From contig NZ_CP102280.1 of the NCBI RefSeq assembly GCF_025150085.1, forward strand, positions 1,313,001 to 1,377,000: a DNA stretch of 64,000 nucleotides. Reading direction: 5' to 3'. Each line of letters begins with the position of its first letter. Within the stretch, counting starts at the first letter, position 1. The position numbers and the translations under genes were made by a program. The DNA comes from Dorea longicatena. GTDB lineage: Bacteria; Bacillota; Clostridia; Lachnospirales; Lachnospiraceae. This document shows, piece after piece, positions 47,342 to 57,071 of this stretch. The notes under the pieces were generated by a model. The model was not told the origin of the DNA and did not search any database. It saw only the letters and a program-made list of their open reading frames with translations.

Positions 47342-47962
47342 ATGAGAGAAAAAGGGATTCTGATCGTTGTATCAGGTTTTTCAGGTTCCGGTAAGGGAAC
47401 CATTATGAAAGAGCTGTTAAAACAGTATGATAATTATGCATTATCTATTTCCGCCACCACCAGAAATCCGCGTCCGGGAGAAGAAGACGGACGGGAATAT
47501 TTCTTCAAAACTGTAGAAGATTTTGAAAAAATGATTGCGAAAGAAGAACTGATAGAGTATGCTAGGTACGTGGATAATTACTATGGAACGCCGCGTGCAT
47601 ATGTAGAGGAGCAGTTAGAGGCAGGAAAAGATGTGATTCTTGAGATAGAAATTCAGGGAGCGTTGAAAGTAAAAGAAAAATTCCCGGATACACTGCTTTT
47701 GTTTGTAACACCGCCGAGCGCAGAGGAACTTAAGAGCCGTCTGGTGGGCCGTGGAACAGAGACAATGGACGTGATCGAATTCCGCATGAACCGTGCGAAA
47801 GAAGAAGCACTGGAGATGGATCAATATGATTATCTGATCATAAATGATGACTTGCAGGAATGCGTAGAAGAGATGCATCAGATCATCCAGGGTGAGCACA
47901 GAAGAAGTTTCCGTAACGCTGAATTTATAGAGCATATGAAAGAAGAATTGAAAGGAGAATAA
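47342..47962 (+). CDS. gmk: Guanylate kinase
   Basis: A 206-residue enzyme phosphorylating GMP to GDP. The start at 47342 (MREKGILIVVSG) follows AGAGGG; an upstream TTG is in frame but lacks an RBS. The P-loop SGFSGSGKGTIMKEL, the GMP-binding TTRNPRPGEEDGREYFF and EIEIQGALKVKE are present. It is followed 4 bases later by rpoZ, the usual gmk-rpoZ pair. Confidence 0.98.
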   Translation: MREKGILIVVSGFSGSGKGTIMKELLKQYDNYALSISATTRNPRPGEEDGREYFFKTVEDFEKMIAKEELIEYARYVDNYYGTPRAYVEEQLEAGKDVILEIEIQGALKVKEKFPDTLLLFVTPPSAEELKSRLVGRGTETMDVIEFRMNRAKEEALEMDQYDYLIINDDLQECVEEMHQIIQGEHRRSFRNAEFIEHMKEELKGE

Positions 47963-47966
47963 GTGT

Positions 47967-48215
47967 ATGTTACATCCATCTTACACAGACTTAATGAAAG
48001 TAGTAAATAAAGACGTTGAAGAGGGCGAAACAAAGGTAGTTAACAGCCGTTATTCCATCGTTATGGCTACAGCAAAGAGAGCAAGAGAGATTATTGACGG
48101 ATCTATGCCGCTCGTTGATGCAAAGGTTGGCGAAAAGCCGCTTTCTATTGCAATTGATGAGATGAATCAGGGAAAGATGACGATTATTGCACAGGATGAA
48201 GAGGAAGAAGAATAA
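47967..48215 (+). CDS. rpoZ: RNA polymerase omega subunit
   Basis: An 82-residue subunit that assists assembly of RNA polymerase. It has the omega-type N-terminus (LHPSYTDLMKV), NSRYSIVMATAKRAREI and the KPLSIAIDEMNQGK segment, ending in an acidic tail EEEEE. It lies immediately after gmk with RBS AAAGGAGAA. Confidence 0.95.
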   Translation: MLHPSYTDLMKVVNKDVEEGETKVVNSRYSIVMATAKRAREIIDGSMPLVDAKVGEKPLSIAIDEMNQGKMTIIAQDEEEEE

Positions 48216-48228
48216 AATCTGACACCTT

Positions 48229-48311
48229 AAGGATCCGTTGCAGACGGATTCTTTCAGACACATTGCTGACTGAGATACAAAAGGCAGATGCCGCAAGGTG
48301 TCTGCCTTTCT
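48229..48311 (+). terminator. Two successive hairpins between rpoZ and rimO
   Basis: The first is AAGGATCCGT with ACGGATTCTT (48229-48238 with 48244-48253, then TT). The second is 13 bp with two G-U pairs (48280-48292 with 48297-48309). Both are followed only by short T runs, so termination may be partial. Confidence 0.55.
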
Positions 48312-48397
48312 TGAACTGGATATAGCAAGATAGCAAAGATGTGTGTCGAATAGAATGCATACTGCAAAAATCAGAAATAAATAAAAAGGAGAACCGA

Positions 48398-49720
48398 ATG
48401 AATATATTTTTCGTATCACTTGGCTGTGATAAGAACCTGGTAGATTCAGAGGTCATGCTTGGACTTCTGGATGCGAAAGGATACCAGATTGTTGATGATG
48501 AGACACTGGCAGATGTTATGGTGATTAATACCTGTTGTTTTATTCATGACGCAAAAGAAGAAAGTATCCAGACGATTCTGGATATGGCAAGATATAAAGA
48601 AGAAGGAAGATTAAAGGCATTGGTTGTAACCGGATGTCTGGCACAGAGATATAAGCAGGAGATTATTGATGAGATCCCGGAAGTTGATGTAGTGCTTGGA
48701 ACGACTTCGTATGATAAGATTGTAGAAGCAGTAGAAGAAGCACTGGAAGGTAAATCAGAAGTAGAACTTGCCGATATCAATGCGCTGCCGCTTCCGGAGA
48801 CAAAGAGACTTGTGACGACCGGAGGTCACTATGCATATCTGAAGATTGCAGAAGGCTGTGACAAACACTGTACATACTGTATTATCCCGAAAGTCCGTGG
48901 AAATTACCGCAGTGTACCGATGGAGCGTCTGATCAAAGAAGCACAGGAACTGGCTGACCAGGGCGTAAAAGAACTGATCCTGGTTGCACAGGAGACAACG
49001 GTATATGGACAGGATATTTACGGTGAAAAATCCCTGCATAAGCTTCTGAAAGAGTTATGTCAGATCAAAGGAATCCGCTGGATCCGCCTTCTGTACTGTT
49101 ATCCGGAAGAGATTGATGACAATCTGATACAGGTAATGAAAGAAGAACCGAAGATCTGCCATTATCTGGATCTCCCAATCCAGCATGCAAGCGATGCGAT
49201 CTTAAAGAGAATGGGAAGAAGAACTTCCAAGCAGCAGCTGATCGATACGATCACAAAACTGAGAAAAGAGATTCCGGACATCGCACTTCGTACAACGTTG
49301 ATCACCGGTTTCCCAGGGGAGACACAGGAGCAGCATGAAGAAGTAATGGAATTCGTAGATGAGATGGAATTTGAAAGACTGGGCGTATTTACTTATTCGC
49401 CGGAAGAAGATACTCCGGCGGCGACCATGCCGGATCAGATCGACGAAGAAGTAAAAGAAGACCGTCAGGCAGATATTATGGAGCTGCAGCAGGAGATTGT
49501 ATTCGATCAGGCAGAAGATATGATCGGAAAAGAAGTACTGGTTATGATCGAAGGAAAAGTTGCCGATGAGAATGCATATGTCGGAAGAACTTACCGCGAT
49601 GCACCGAATGTAGACGGACTGATTTTTGTAAATACCGATGAAGAACTGATGACTGGTGATTTCGCAAAAGTGAAAGTTACCGGAGCAGCAGAATATGATT
49701 TGATAGGAGAGTTGATATAA
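48398..49720 (+). CDS. rimO: Ribosomal protein S12 methylthiotransferase RimO
   Basis: A 440-residue radical SAM enzyme that methylthiolates an aspartate of ribosomal protein S12. The ATG at 48398 has AAAAAGGAGA 7 bases upstream. The N-terminal UPF0004 cysteines are in SLGCDKNLVDSE, NTCCF and TGCLAQRY; the radical SAM cluster is CDKHCTYCIIP; RGNYRS and a C-terminal TRAM domain follow. SLGCDKNLVDSE separates RimO from MiaB. It ends on a TAATG overlap with pgsA. Confidence 0.97.
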   Translation: MNIFFVSLGCDKNLVDSEVMLGLLDAKGYQIVDDETLADVMVINTCCFIHDAKEESIQTILDMARYKEEGRLKALVVTGCLAQRYKQEIIDEIPEVDVVLGTTSYDKIVEAVEEALEGKSEVELADINALPLPETKRLVTTGGHYAYLKIAEGCDKHCTYCIIPKVRGNYRSVPMERLIKEAQELADQGVKELILVAQETTVYGQDIYGEKSLHKLLKELCQIKGIRWIRLLYCYPEEIDDNLIQVMKEEPKICHYLDLPIQHASDAILKRMGRRTSKQQLIDTITKLRKEIPDIALRTTLITGFPGETQEQHEEVMEFVDEMEFERLGVFTYSPEEDTPAATMPDQIDEEVKEDRQADIMELQQEIVFDQAEDMIGKEVLVMIEGKVADENAYVGRTYRDAPNVDGLIFVNTDEELMTGDFAKVKVTGAAEYDLIGELI

Positions 49721-50262
49721 TGAATTTACCAAATAAGTTAACTGTTTTAAGAGTAATCATGGTTCCGTTTTTTGTATTTTTCATGCTGACAGGCGTGGGC
49801 GGAGCTGCAAACAAATGGATCGCATTGATTATTTTCTGCGTGGCAAGTCTTACAGATATGCTGGACGGAAAGATCGCCAGAGCCAGAAATCTTGTAACCA
49901 ATTTCGGAAAGTTTATGGATCCGCTGGCAGATAAACTGCTTGTATGTTCGGCTATGATCTGCATGATCCCGCTTGGAAAACTGCAGGCATGGTTTGTAAT
50001 CGTAATTATTGCAAGAGAATTTATCATCAGCGGATTCCGTCTGGTAGCAGCAGACAACGATATTGTGATCGCTGCAAGCTACTGGGGAAAATTCAAAACG
50101 GTATCCCAGATGTTCATGCTGATCCTTCTGATCGCAGATCTTGGCGGTGCATTTAACATGATCGCACAGGTACTGATCTGGGTATCTCTGGTACTTACAA
50201 TCGTATCTTTGATCGATTATATTGCAAAGAATGTACAGGTACTGACACAGGGCGGTATGTAG
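49720..50262 (+). CDS. pgsA: CDP-diacylglycerol-glycerol-3-phosphate 3-phosphatidyltransferase
   Basis: A 180-residue membrane enzyme making phosphatidylglycerol phosphate. The CDP-alcohol phosphotransferase motif reads DMLDGKIARARNLVTNFGKFMDPLADK near residue 46. About four membrane segments are seen, with the conserved opening NLPNKLTVLRVIMVPFF. The start codon overlaps the rimO stop, so it is translationally coupled; rimO-pgsA is a frequent Firmicutes order. Confidence 0.97.
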   Translation: MNLPNKLTVLRVIMVPFFVFFMLTGVGGAANKWIALIIFCVASLTDMLDGKIARARNLVTNFGKFMDPLADKLLVCSAMICMIPLGKLQAWFVIVIIAREFIISGFRLVAADNDIVIAASYWGKFKTVSQMFMLILLIADLGGAFNMIAQVLIWVSLVLTIVSLIDYIAKNVQVLTQGGM

Positions 50263-50333
50263 GTTCAGAAGAAATTTGTAAAAAAGGCAGATAAGGATTC
50301 TTTTGAAAGAAAACAGGTCGAAAGAGATATGAG

Positions 50334-50377
50334 AAGGTTCTTCTTCGGGAATGGTATTTCCCAGAGAAGAACCTTTT
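50334..50377 (+). terminator. Terminator after pgsA
   Basis: An 11-bp stem (50334-50344 with 50365-50375), extended inward by GGGAA/TTTCCC pairing, followed by TTTTG. It ends the yicC-pgsA group. TTGACG at 50433, with a weak -10, may start the next transcript. Confidence 0.7.
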
Positions 50378-50536
50378 GCAAATTGTGCCAAAAAAAGAGA
50401 AAATTCCATATAAAAATGTAGAGAAAAATCAATTGACGAATGTCGAAATATATGAGAAAATAAATACAAGTATGGATGTTAAAGAGATAACAAACCTTAC
50501 GATAAGCAAACTTACATAGTTGAAAGGAGTTTTAAA

Positions 50537-51229
50537 ATGATTTATTCACAGGAAGTAGAAATGATGTGTCCGGTAGCTCAGGGTGCAAACCACGGACCAG
50601 CTCCGATTCCGGAAGAAGCAAAATGGGTTCAGGCTAAGGAAATTAAAGATATCTCTGGTTTTACACATGGTGTAGGCTGGTGTGCTCCTCAGCAGGGTGC
50701 CTGTAAATTAACACTGAATGTTAAAGACGGTATCATCCAGGAGGCTCTCGTTGAGACTATCGGATGTTCAGGAATGACACATTCAGCAGCTATGGCTTCT
50801 GAGATTCTTCCAGGAAAAACTATTTTAGAGGCATTAAACACAGACCTTGTTTGTGACGCTATCAATACAGCAATGCGTGAGTTATTCCTGCAGATCGTAT
50901 ACGGAAGAACTCAGAGTGCATTCTCTGAAGACGGACTTGCTATCGGAGCCGGACTGGAAGACCTCGGAAAAGGACTTCGTTCACAGGTTGGTACAATGTA
51001 CGGAACATTAGCTAAAGGTCCTCGTTACCTTGAAATGGCAGAAGGATATGTAACAGGTATCGCTCTTGATGAGAACGATGAGATCATCGGATATCAGTTC
51101 GTAAGCCTTGGAAAATTTACAGACTTCGTAAAAGCTGGAGACACTCCAAACGAAGCTTGGGAGAAAGCAAAAGGACAGTACGGACGTGTTGCAGATGCAG
51201 TTAAGATCATCGACCCACGTAAGGAGTAA
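50537..51229 (+). CDS. NifU-like iron-sulfur scaffold protein paired with GGGtGRT protein
   Basis: A 230-residue protein whose first 130 residues resemble the NifU/IscU N-terminal scaffold, including GWCAPQQGAC and ETIGCSGMTHSAAMASEI, which could hold an Fe-S cluster or metal. The C-terminal 90 residues have no family I can name. It is followed 40 bases later by a GGGtGRT-family gene, a pairing common in anaerobic Clostridia, but the joint function is not known to me. Codon usage (GCT, CGT, GTT rich) suggests strong expression. RBS AAAGGAG. Confidence 0.75.
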   Translation: MIYSQEVEMMCPVAQGANHGPAPIPEEAKWVQAKEIKDISGFTHGVGWCAPQQGACKLTLNVKDGIIQEALVETIGCSGMTHSAAMASEILPGKTILEALNTDLVCDAINTAMRELFLQIVYGRTQSAFSEDGLAIGAGLEDLGKGLRSQVGTMYGTLAKGPRYLEMAEGYVTGIALDENDEIIGYQFVSLGKFTDFVKAGDTPNEAWEKAKGQYGRVADAVKIIDPRKE

Positions 51230-51269
51230 TCTCAATATTTTAAGGTAATTTAATCAGGAGGATAAATTA

Positions 51270-52280
51270 ATGGCTTTATTTGAATCATATGAAAGAAGAA
51301 TTGATAAAATCAATGAAGTATTGGCTGGTTATGGTATTTCTTCTATCGAAGAAGCACAGCAGATCACAAAGGATGCCGGACTTGATGTATACAATCAGAT
51401 CAAAGGTATTCAGCCAATCTGTTTTGAAAATGCATGCTGGGCATACATCGTAGGTGCAGCAATCGCAATCAAAAAAGGATGTAAGACAGCAGCAGAAGCT
51501 GCAGCAGCAATCGGAGAAGGACTTCAGGCTTTCTGTATTCCTGGATCAGTTGCTGATCAGAGAAAAGTAGGTCTTGGACATGGTAACTTAGGAAAGATGC
51601 TTCTGGAAGAAGATACAGAGTGTTTCGCATTCCTGGCTGGTCATGAATCATTCGCAGCTGCTGAGGGTGCTATCGGTATCGCAGAGAAGGCTAACAAAGT
51701 TCGTAAGAAACCTCTTCGTGTTATCCTGAACGGTCTTGGAAAAGATGCTGCAAAGATCATCTCAAGAATTAACGGATTCACATATGTTCAGACAGAATAT
51801 GATTACTACACAGGAGAACTGAAAGAAGTACAGAGAATCTCTTACTCTGACGGACTCCGTTCTAAAGTTAACTGCTACGGTGCTAACGACGTACGTGAGG
51901 GTGTTGCAATCATGCACAAAGAAGGCGTAGACGTATCTATCACAGGTAACTCTACAAACCCGACACGTTTCCAGCATCCAGTTGCAGGTACATATAAGAA
52001 AGAATGTATCGAGCAGGGCAAGAAGTACTTCTCAGTAGCATCAGGCGGTGGTACAGGACGTACACTTCACCCGGATAACATGGCTGCAGGTCCAGCTTCT
52101 TACGGTATGACAGATACTCTTGGACGTATGCACTCAGATGCACAGTTCGCAGGATCTTCATCAGTACCAGCTCACGTAGAAATGATGGGACTGATCGGAG
52201 CAGGAAACAACCCGATGGTTGGTATGACTGTTGCAGTTGCTGTATCCGTTGAAGAAGCAGCTCAGGCTGGTAAATTCTAA
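51270..52280 (+). CDS. GGGtGRT protein
   Basis: A 336-residue protein of the family named for its signature, seen here as GGGTGRT near residue 260 (SVASGGGTGRTLHPDNMAAGPASYGMTD). Other conserved stretches are NACWAYIVGAAIAIKKG, VADQRKVGLGHGNLGKMLL and ITGNSTNPTRFQHPVAGTYKKECIEQGKK. No catalytic function has been established for the family as far as I know. Its constant partner is the NifU-like gene upstream. Codon usage again points to high expression. RBS AGGAGGA. Strong hairpins follow. Confidence 0.9.
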   Translation: MALFESYERRIDKINEVLAGYGISSIEEAQQITKDAGLDVYNQIKGIQPICFENACWAYIVGAAIAIKKGCKTAAEAAAAIGEGLQAFCIPGSVADQRKVGLGHGNLGKMLLEEDTECFAFLAGHESFAAAEGAIGIAEKANKVRKKPLRVILNGLGKDAAKIISRINGFTYVQTEYDYYTGELKEVQRISYSDGLRSKVNCYGANDVREGVAIMHKEGVDVSITGNSTNPTRFQHPVAGTYKKECIEQGKKYFSVASGGGTGRTLHPDNMAAGPASYGMTDTLGRMHSDAQFAGSSSVPAHVEMMGLIGAGNNPMVGMTVAVAVSVEEAAQAGKF

Positions 52281-52382
52281 GGAATGGATTAAAATCAAGC
52301 TTTGTGGTATGCTTGAAAGTAGTATGAAAAATAGAATTATTTGACTATTGCTTGACAGCATACATTTGACAACTGTTAGATG

Positions 52383-52443
52383 AAAAAAGAGGATAAATAT
52401 CAAATCTCATTTAGTTGAGTGACAGATATTCATCCTCTTTTTT
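52383..52443 (+). terminator. Terminator after the GGGtGRT gene
   Basis: A 19-bp stem with one mismatch (52383-52401 with 52425-52443) ends in TTTTTT. It lies about 100 bases after the stop codon. Confidence 0.85.
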
Positions 52444-52507
52444 GCTACATTTTTTCGGGCTTTTCGTAACCTTCCGCCATTTAATTCTTCAGGCATTCGA
52501 TACCCAC

Positions 52508-52564
52508 GGAATAAAAGTTAGGAATCCTTTCCAGTGAATGTAGAGGATTCCTAACTTTTATTCC
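52508..52564. repeat. 21-bp perfect inverted repeat in the gap before the activase gene
   Basis: Arms 52508-52528 and 52544-52564 are exact complements over 21 bases, with a 15-nt loop. No T run follows on either strand, so it is not a standard terminator. Weak complementarity continues outside the arms (TACCC on the left, GGGTA on the right). It could be the remains of a small mobile element or a processing/stability hairpin for the minus-strand transcript. The rest of the 52281-52602 gap holds only the GGGtGRT terminator. Confidence 0.8.
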
Positions 52565-52602
52565 GGTCCGGGTAACCGTCGTCTGATGTATTAAATCTCC
52601 AA

Positions 52603-55600
52603 TTATTTATTCAAATTCTTATTCGCCGTAGAAAGCATCAACTTCAGTCGATTCAATTGGTTAACTTCACTTGCACCCGGATCGAAATCAATCGCTACGA
52701 TATTAGATTCCGGATAGCGTCTGCGAAGTTCTTTGATAACTCCCTTACCTACGACATGGTTCGGCAGGCAGGCGAATGGCTGTGTACACACGATATTTGG
52801 TGCACCACTGTGGATCAGCTCTAACATTTCTCCTGTAAGGAACCATCCTTCACCAGTCTGGTTACCAAGAGATACGATGTCCGAAGCCATCTTTCCAAGA
52901 TCCTGGATCTTAGCAGGTGGTGTGAAGTGCTTGCTGGCCGCAAATGCTTCGGTTGCCGGAGCACGGAACCATTCCAGAGCTTTGATACCAAGATTAGCTG
53001 TTGTGGCTTTTTTCTTTTCGAATCCAAGCTTTTCCACCTTGAAGTTCTGGTTGTAGAAGCAGTAGAGCAGGAAGTCCAGAAGATCCGGAACAACTGCCTC
53101 GGCTCCTTCGCTTTCCAGAAGATCTACCAGGTAGTTGTTGGCTGCCGGAAGGAATTTGACAAGGATTTCTCCAACGACACCAACACGAGGTTTCTTTATA
53201 TCAAGTAATTCGATGTTATTGTCAAAGTCTTCAATGATCTCACGGCAGAGACGTTTGAATTTACGCCTGCTCGGGTAGCCGTTTGATACAAAGTCCTGGC
53301 ATACCTTTACCCATTTTCTGTGCATTGCATTGACAGAGCCTGGAACAGCCTCATATGGACGCAGACGGTATACACACTTCATGAAGATGTCACCAAATAC
53401 TGCACCATAGATACCTCGTAAGATCAGGTTCGGAGTCAGTTTGAATCCTGGATTATCCTCCAGACCACTTAAGTTGATGGAGATGACCGGAATGTGTCCG
53501 TAACCGGCCTTCTTAAGGGCACGGCGGATGAATCCGATGTAGTTGGAAGCACGGCATCCACCACCGGTCTGACTGATGATCACGGCAATCTTGTGTGTGT
53601 CATATTTACCGGAAAGGATAGCTTCCATGATCTGGCCGACTACCATCAGTGACGGATAGCAGGCATCGTTATTTACATATTTCAGTCCTACGTCAACGGC
53701 CTGTTTGTTGTCGTTCGGCAGAACCTGAAGGTTATATCCGGATGAATTAAATGCAGGCTCCAGAAGCTCGAAATGGATCGGAGACATCTGCGGGCAGAGA
53801 ATCGTGTAATTCTTACGCATCTCTTTGGTAAATGCAACCTTTTTGATGGCGGAGGATTTGATCTCACGTTTATCTCCGCGCTTTTCTCGGACTCGGATCG
53901 CAGCAAGCAGTGATCTTACACGGATTCTTGCGGCACCTAAGTTGTTAACCTCGTCGATCTTAAGAGAGGTGTAGATCTTGTCAGAATCGTTCAGGATGGA
54001 TGCAACCTGATCGGTTGTAACAGCATCCAGACCACATCCGAAAGAGTTTAACTGGATCAGATCCAGATTATCTACAGTCTTTACATAGTTTGCAGCAGCA
54101 TACAGACGGGAATGATACATCCACTGATCCATAACATTTAATGGATGCTCTGCAGGATTTAAGTGGGAGATCGAATCTTCCGTCAGAACTGCAATATTAT
54201 AAGAGTTGATCAGTTCCGGGATACCATGGTTTACTTCCGGGTCGATGTGGTACGGACGTCCTGCGAGAACGATACCACGGTTGCCGGTTTCATTTAAGAA
54301 TTTGATTGTCTCTTCACCTTTTTTCTGCATATCTTTTCTGCATGCAGCGAGTTCTTCCCATGCAGTATGAGTTGCTTTTTTGATCTCATCTGCCGGGATG
54401 TGGAACTTCTCGGATAATTCTTCAACCAGTCGGTAAGAAATCGTATCTTCACTGGCAAATGAGATGAACGGATGAAGGAAATCAACCTCTCCGTGTACGA
54501 TCGCATCAATGTTGTTCTTGATATTTTCCGGGTAGGAAGTTACAATCGGGCAGTTGTAATGATTGTTGGCTTCGGCAAATTCATTCCTTTCATATGGAAT
54601 ACTAGGATAGAAGATCGTCTTAATGCCATTGTTGATCAGCCATTGTACATGTCCGTGTGCCAGCTTCGCCGGATAACACTCGGATTCACTCGGGATGGAA
54701 TCAATTCCCAGTTCGTATACCTTGCGGTTGGATACAGGAGAAAGGACAACCCGGAATCCCAGTTTATTAAAGAATGTGAACCAGAACGGATAATTCTCGT
54801 ACATGTTCAGTACACGAGGGATACCAATGAGTCCGCGAGGAGCATTTTCCTCTGCCAATGGTTCATAATCAAAATATCGTTTTAATTTATATTCAAATAA
54901 GTTCGGAAGCTTGTTTGTTGTTTTCTGTTTTCCAAGACCACGCTCACAACGGTTACCTGTGATGAACTTACGTCCGCCGCTGAAATGATTGATCGTCAGA
55001 CGGCAGTTATTCGTACATCCCTTACATTTGGTCATGGTAGTAGAATATTCCATGGCTTCAATGTCTTCAATGGAAAGCATGGTTGTGCCTTCGCAGTCAA
55101 CGTAACGCTCACGTGCGATCAGTGCAGCACCGAATGCGCCCATGATACCGGCGATGTCCGGACGAATTGCTTCGCAGTTGGCGATCTTTTCAAAGCTTCG
55201 CAGTACGGCGTTGTTGTAGAAGGTTCCTCCCTGAACAACGATGTGTTTACCGAGTTCAGATGCATCGGATACCTTGATAACCTTAAATAATGCGTTCTTG
55301 ATTACAGAATAAGCAAGACCAGCTGAAATATCAGCAACCTCCGCACCCTCTTTCTGAGCCTGCTTTACTTTTGAATTCATGAAAACAGTACAACGGGTAC
55401 CAAGGTCAATCGGATTCTTGGCAAATAATGCTTCGTGAGCAAAGTCTTCGACGGTATAATTCAGTGATTTCGCAAATGTTTCAATAAAAGAACCGCATCC
55501 GGATGAACACGCTTCGTTTAACTGCACGCTGTCAACAGTCTGATTCTTGATCTTGATACATTTCATATCCTGGCCGCCGATGTCGAGGATACAGTCTACG

Positions 55601-56847
55601 TCTGGCTCAAAGAAAGAAGCGGCGTAGTAGTGAGAGACGGTCTCGACCTCTCCTTCGTCCAACAAGAGAGCGGCCTTGATCAGCGCCTCGCCATATCCGG
55701 TAGAGCAGGAGTGGACAATTTCCACGCCTTCCGGCAGTTTGCTGTAAATGTCTTTAATTGCAGAAATCGTTGTACCAAGCGGATCTCCATCGTTATTATG
55801 ATAGAAAGAATATAATAAAGTACCGTCTTCGCCGACCAGGGCTGCCGTGGTTGTTGTAGAACCTGCATCGATACCGAGGAATGCTTTTCCCTGATAAGTT
55901 GCAAGATCTTTGACTGGCACCTGATGTTTTGCGTGACGTTCCTCAAATTCCTTAAAATCTGCTTCCGTTGCAAACAGCGGCTCCATACGGTCTACTTCGA
56001 ATTCCATCTTGATTTTTCCTTCCAGACGGCGTTGCATATCGATGAGTGCCACGTCCAGATCTTTCTTGGAATTCAGAGCAGATCCGACTGCTGCAAACAG
56101 ATGGGAATGTGTCGGGGCGATGATGTGTTCATCGTCCAGCTTCAGTGTACGGATAAATGCTTCGCGCAGCTCAGAGAGAAAGTGAAGCGGTCCTCCGAGG
56201 AATGCGACGTGTCCGCGAATCGGTTTACCACAAGCCAGTCCGCTGATCGTCTGGTTGACAACTGCCTGGAATATAGAAGCAGCAAGGTCTTCTTTGGCAG
56301 CACCGTCATTAATCAGAGGCTGGATATCTGTCTTGGCAAATACACCACATCGTGCGGCAATGGTATAGAGAGCTTTATAATTTTTCGCATATTCATTCAG
56401 TCCGGAGGCATCAGTCTGTAAAAGAGAAGCCATCTGGTCGATGAAGGATCCTGTACCACCGGCACAGACGCCGTTCATACGCTGCTCTACATTACCACCT
56501 TCAAAGTAGATGATCTTGGCATCTTCCCCGCCAAGCTCGATAGCAACGTCTGTCTGAGGTGCATAGTCCTGAAGAGCAGTTGATACGGCGATAACTTCCT
56601 GTACGAATGGTACTCCAAGGTGTTTCGCAAGTGTCAGTCCGCCGGAACCGGTGATGACCGGTGATGCATGGACAGGACCTAATTTATGTATCGCTCTTCC
56701 TAACAAATCGGAAAGAGTTTCCTGGATGTTAGCGAAATGCCTCTCATAATCAGAAAATACCACTTCATTATTCTCATCTAATATGGCAATCTTTACGGTC
56801 GTAGAACCGATGTCGATACCAAGTGTGTATAATTCCTTTTGATTCAT
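52603..56847 (-). CDS. Giant acyl-CoA dehydratase activase-type protein (two ASKHA ATPase domains plus dehydratase-like domain)
   Basis: A 1414-residue protein. Domain 1 (about 6-270) and domain 2 (about 322-585) are BcrA/BadF/HgdC-type ATPases, each with its own signature: [15 protein letters not shown] and [11 protein letters not shown], then [28 protein letters not shown] and [14 protein letters not shown] Cys segment [15 protein letters not shown] near 620 leads into a DUF2229 region, and the last 500 residues resemble 2-hydroxyacyl-CoA dehydratase subunits ([15 protein letters not shown]). HgdC-like activators drive radical dehydratases with ATP and an Fe-S centre. Proteins of this full size are common in Lachnospiraceae but their substrate is unknown to me. 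The gene is alone. Confidence 0.88.
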   Translation of the reverse strand: MNQKELYTLGIDIGSTTVKIAILDENNEVVFSDYERHFANIQETLSDLLGRAIHKLGPVHASPVITGSGGLTLAKHLGVPFVQEVIAVSTALQDYAPQTDVAIELGGEDAKIIYFEGGNVEQRMNGVCAGGTGSFIDQMASLLQTDASGLNEYAKNYKALYTIAARCGVFAKTDIQPLINDGAAKEDLAASIFQAVVNQTISGLACGKPIRGHVAFLGGPLHFLSELREAFIRTLKLDDEHIIAPTHSHLFAAVGSALNSKKDLDVALIDMQRRLEGKIKMEFEVDRMEPLFATEADFKEFEERHAKHQVPVKDLATYQGKAFLGIDAGSTTTTAALVGEDGTLLYSFYHNNDGDPLGTTISAIKDIYSKLPEGVEIVHSCSTGYGEALIKAALLLDEGEVETVSHYYAASFFEPDVDCILDIGGQDMKCIKIKNQTVDSVQLNEACSSGCGSFIETFAKSLNYTVEDFAHEALFAKNPIDLGTRCTVFMNSKVKQAQKEGAEVADISAGLAYSVIKNALFKVIKVSDASELGKHIVVQGGTFYNNAVLRSFEKIANCEAIRPDIAGIMGAFGAALIARERYVDCEGTTMLSIEDIEAMEYSTTMTKCKGCTNNCRLTINHFSGGRKFITGNRCERGLGKQKTTNKLPNLFEYKLKRYFDYEPLAEENAPRGLIGIPRVLNMYENYPFWFTFFNKLGFRVVLSPVSNRKVYELGIDSIPSESECYPAKLAHGHVQWLINNGIKTIFYPSIPYERNEFAEANNHYNCPIVTSYPENIKNNIDAIVHGEVDFLHPFISFASEDTISYRLVEELSEKFHIPADEIKKATHTAWEELAACRKDMQKKGEETIKFLNETGNRGIVLAGRPYHIDPEVNHGIPELINSYNIAVLTEDSISHLNPAEHPLNVMDQWMYHSRLYAAANYVKTVDNLDLIQLNSFGCGLDAVTTDQVASILNDSDKIYTSLKIDEVNNLGAARIRVRSLLAAIRVREKRGDKREIKSSAIKKVAFTKEMRKNYTILCPQMSPIHFELLEPAFNSSGYNLQVLPNDNKQAVDVGLKYVNNDACYPSLMVVGQIMEAILSGKYDTHKIAVIISQTGGGCRASNYIGFIRRALKKAGYGHIPVISINLSGLEDNPGFKLTPNLILRGIYGAVFGDIFMKCVYRLRPYEAVPGSVNAMHRKWVKVCQDFVSNGYPSRRKFKRLCREIIEDFDNNIELLDIKKPRVGVVGEILVKFLPAANNYLVDLLESEGAEAVVPDLLDFLLYCFYNQNFKVEKLGFEKKKATTANLGIKALEWFRAPATEAFAASKHFTPPAKIQDLGKMASDIVSLGNQTGEGWFLTGEMLELIHSGAPNIVCTQPFACLPNHVVGKGVIKELRRRYPESNIVAIDFDPGASEVNQLNRLKLMLSTANKNLNK

Positions 56848-56925
56848 ATTATGTAACTCCTTATCATGTTAAAATATATGTCTTTCTTCTTATTAAATGC
56901 ATTTTGCTTAATTGTGACCTGTAAC

Positions 56926-56954
56926 ATTATACGACAAAAGTGGCCAAAAGACAA
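56926..56954 (-). promoter_or_regulatory. Promoter of the activase gene
   Basis: On the minus strand TTGTCT (56949-56954) and an exact TATAAT (56926-56931) are 17 bases apart, about 80 bases before the start codon. The spacer contains the palindrome TGGCCA. Confidence 0.65.
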
Positions 56955-57005
56955 TTAACAAATGTTGAAGATATGTTAAAAAGAGATGAACTTTACTTGG
57001 CATAA

Positions 57006-57034
57006 TTGACAAATATCTTTCAGGAAGGTAGAAT
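57006..57034 (+). promoter_or_regulatory. Promoter of the rhomboid-like gene
   Basis: A perfect TTGACA (57006-57011) and TAGAAT (57029-57034) are 17 bases apart, about 38 bases before the start codon. Confidence 0.75.
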
Positions 57035-57071
57035 ATCTACAGTGTGAGAATAAACATAAAGGAGCAGTTAT

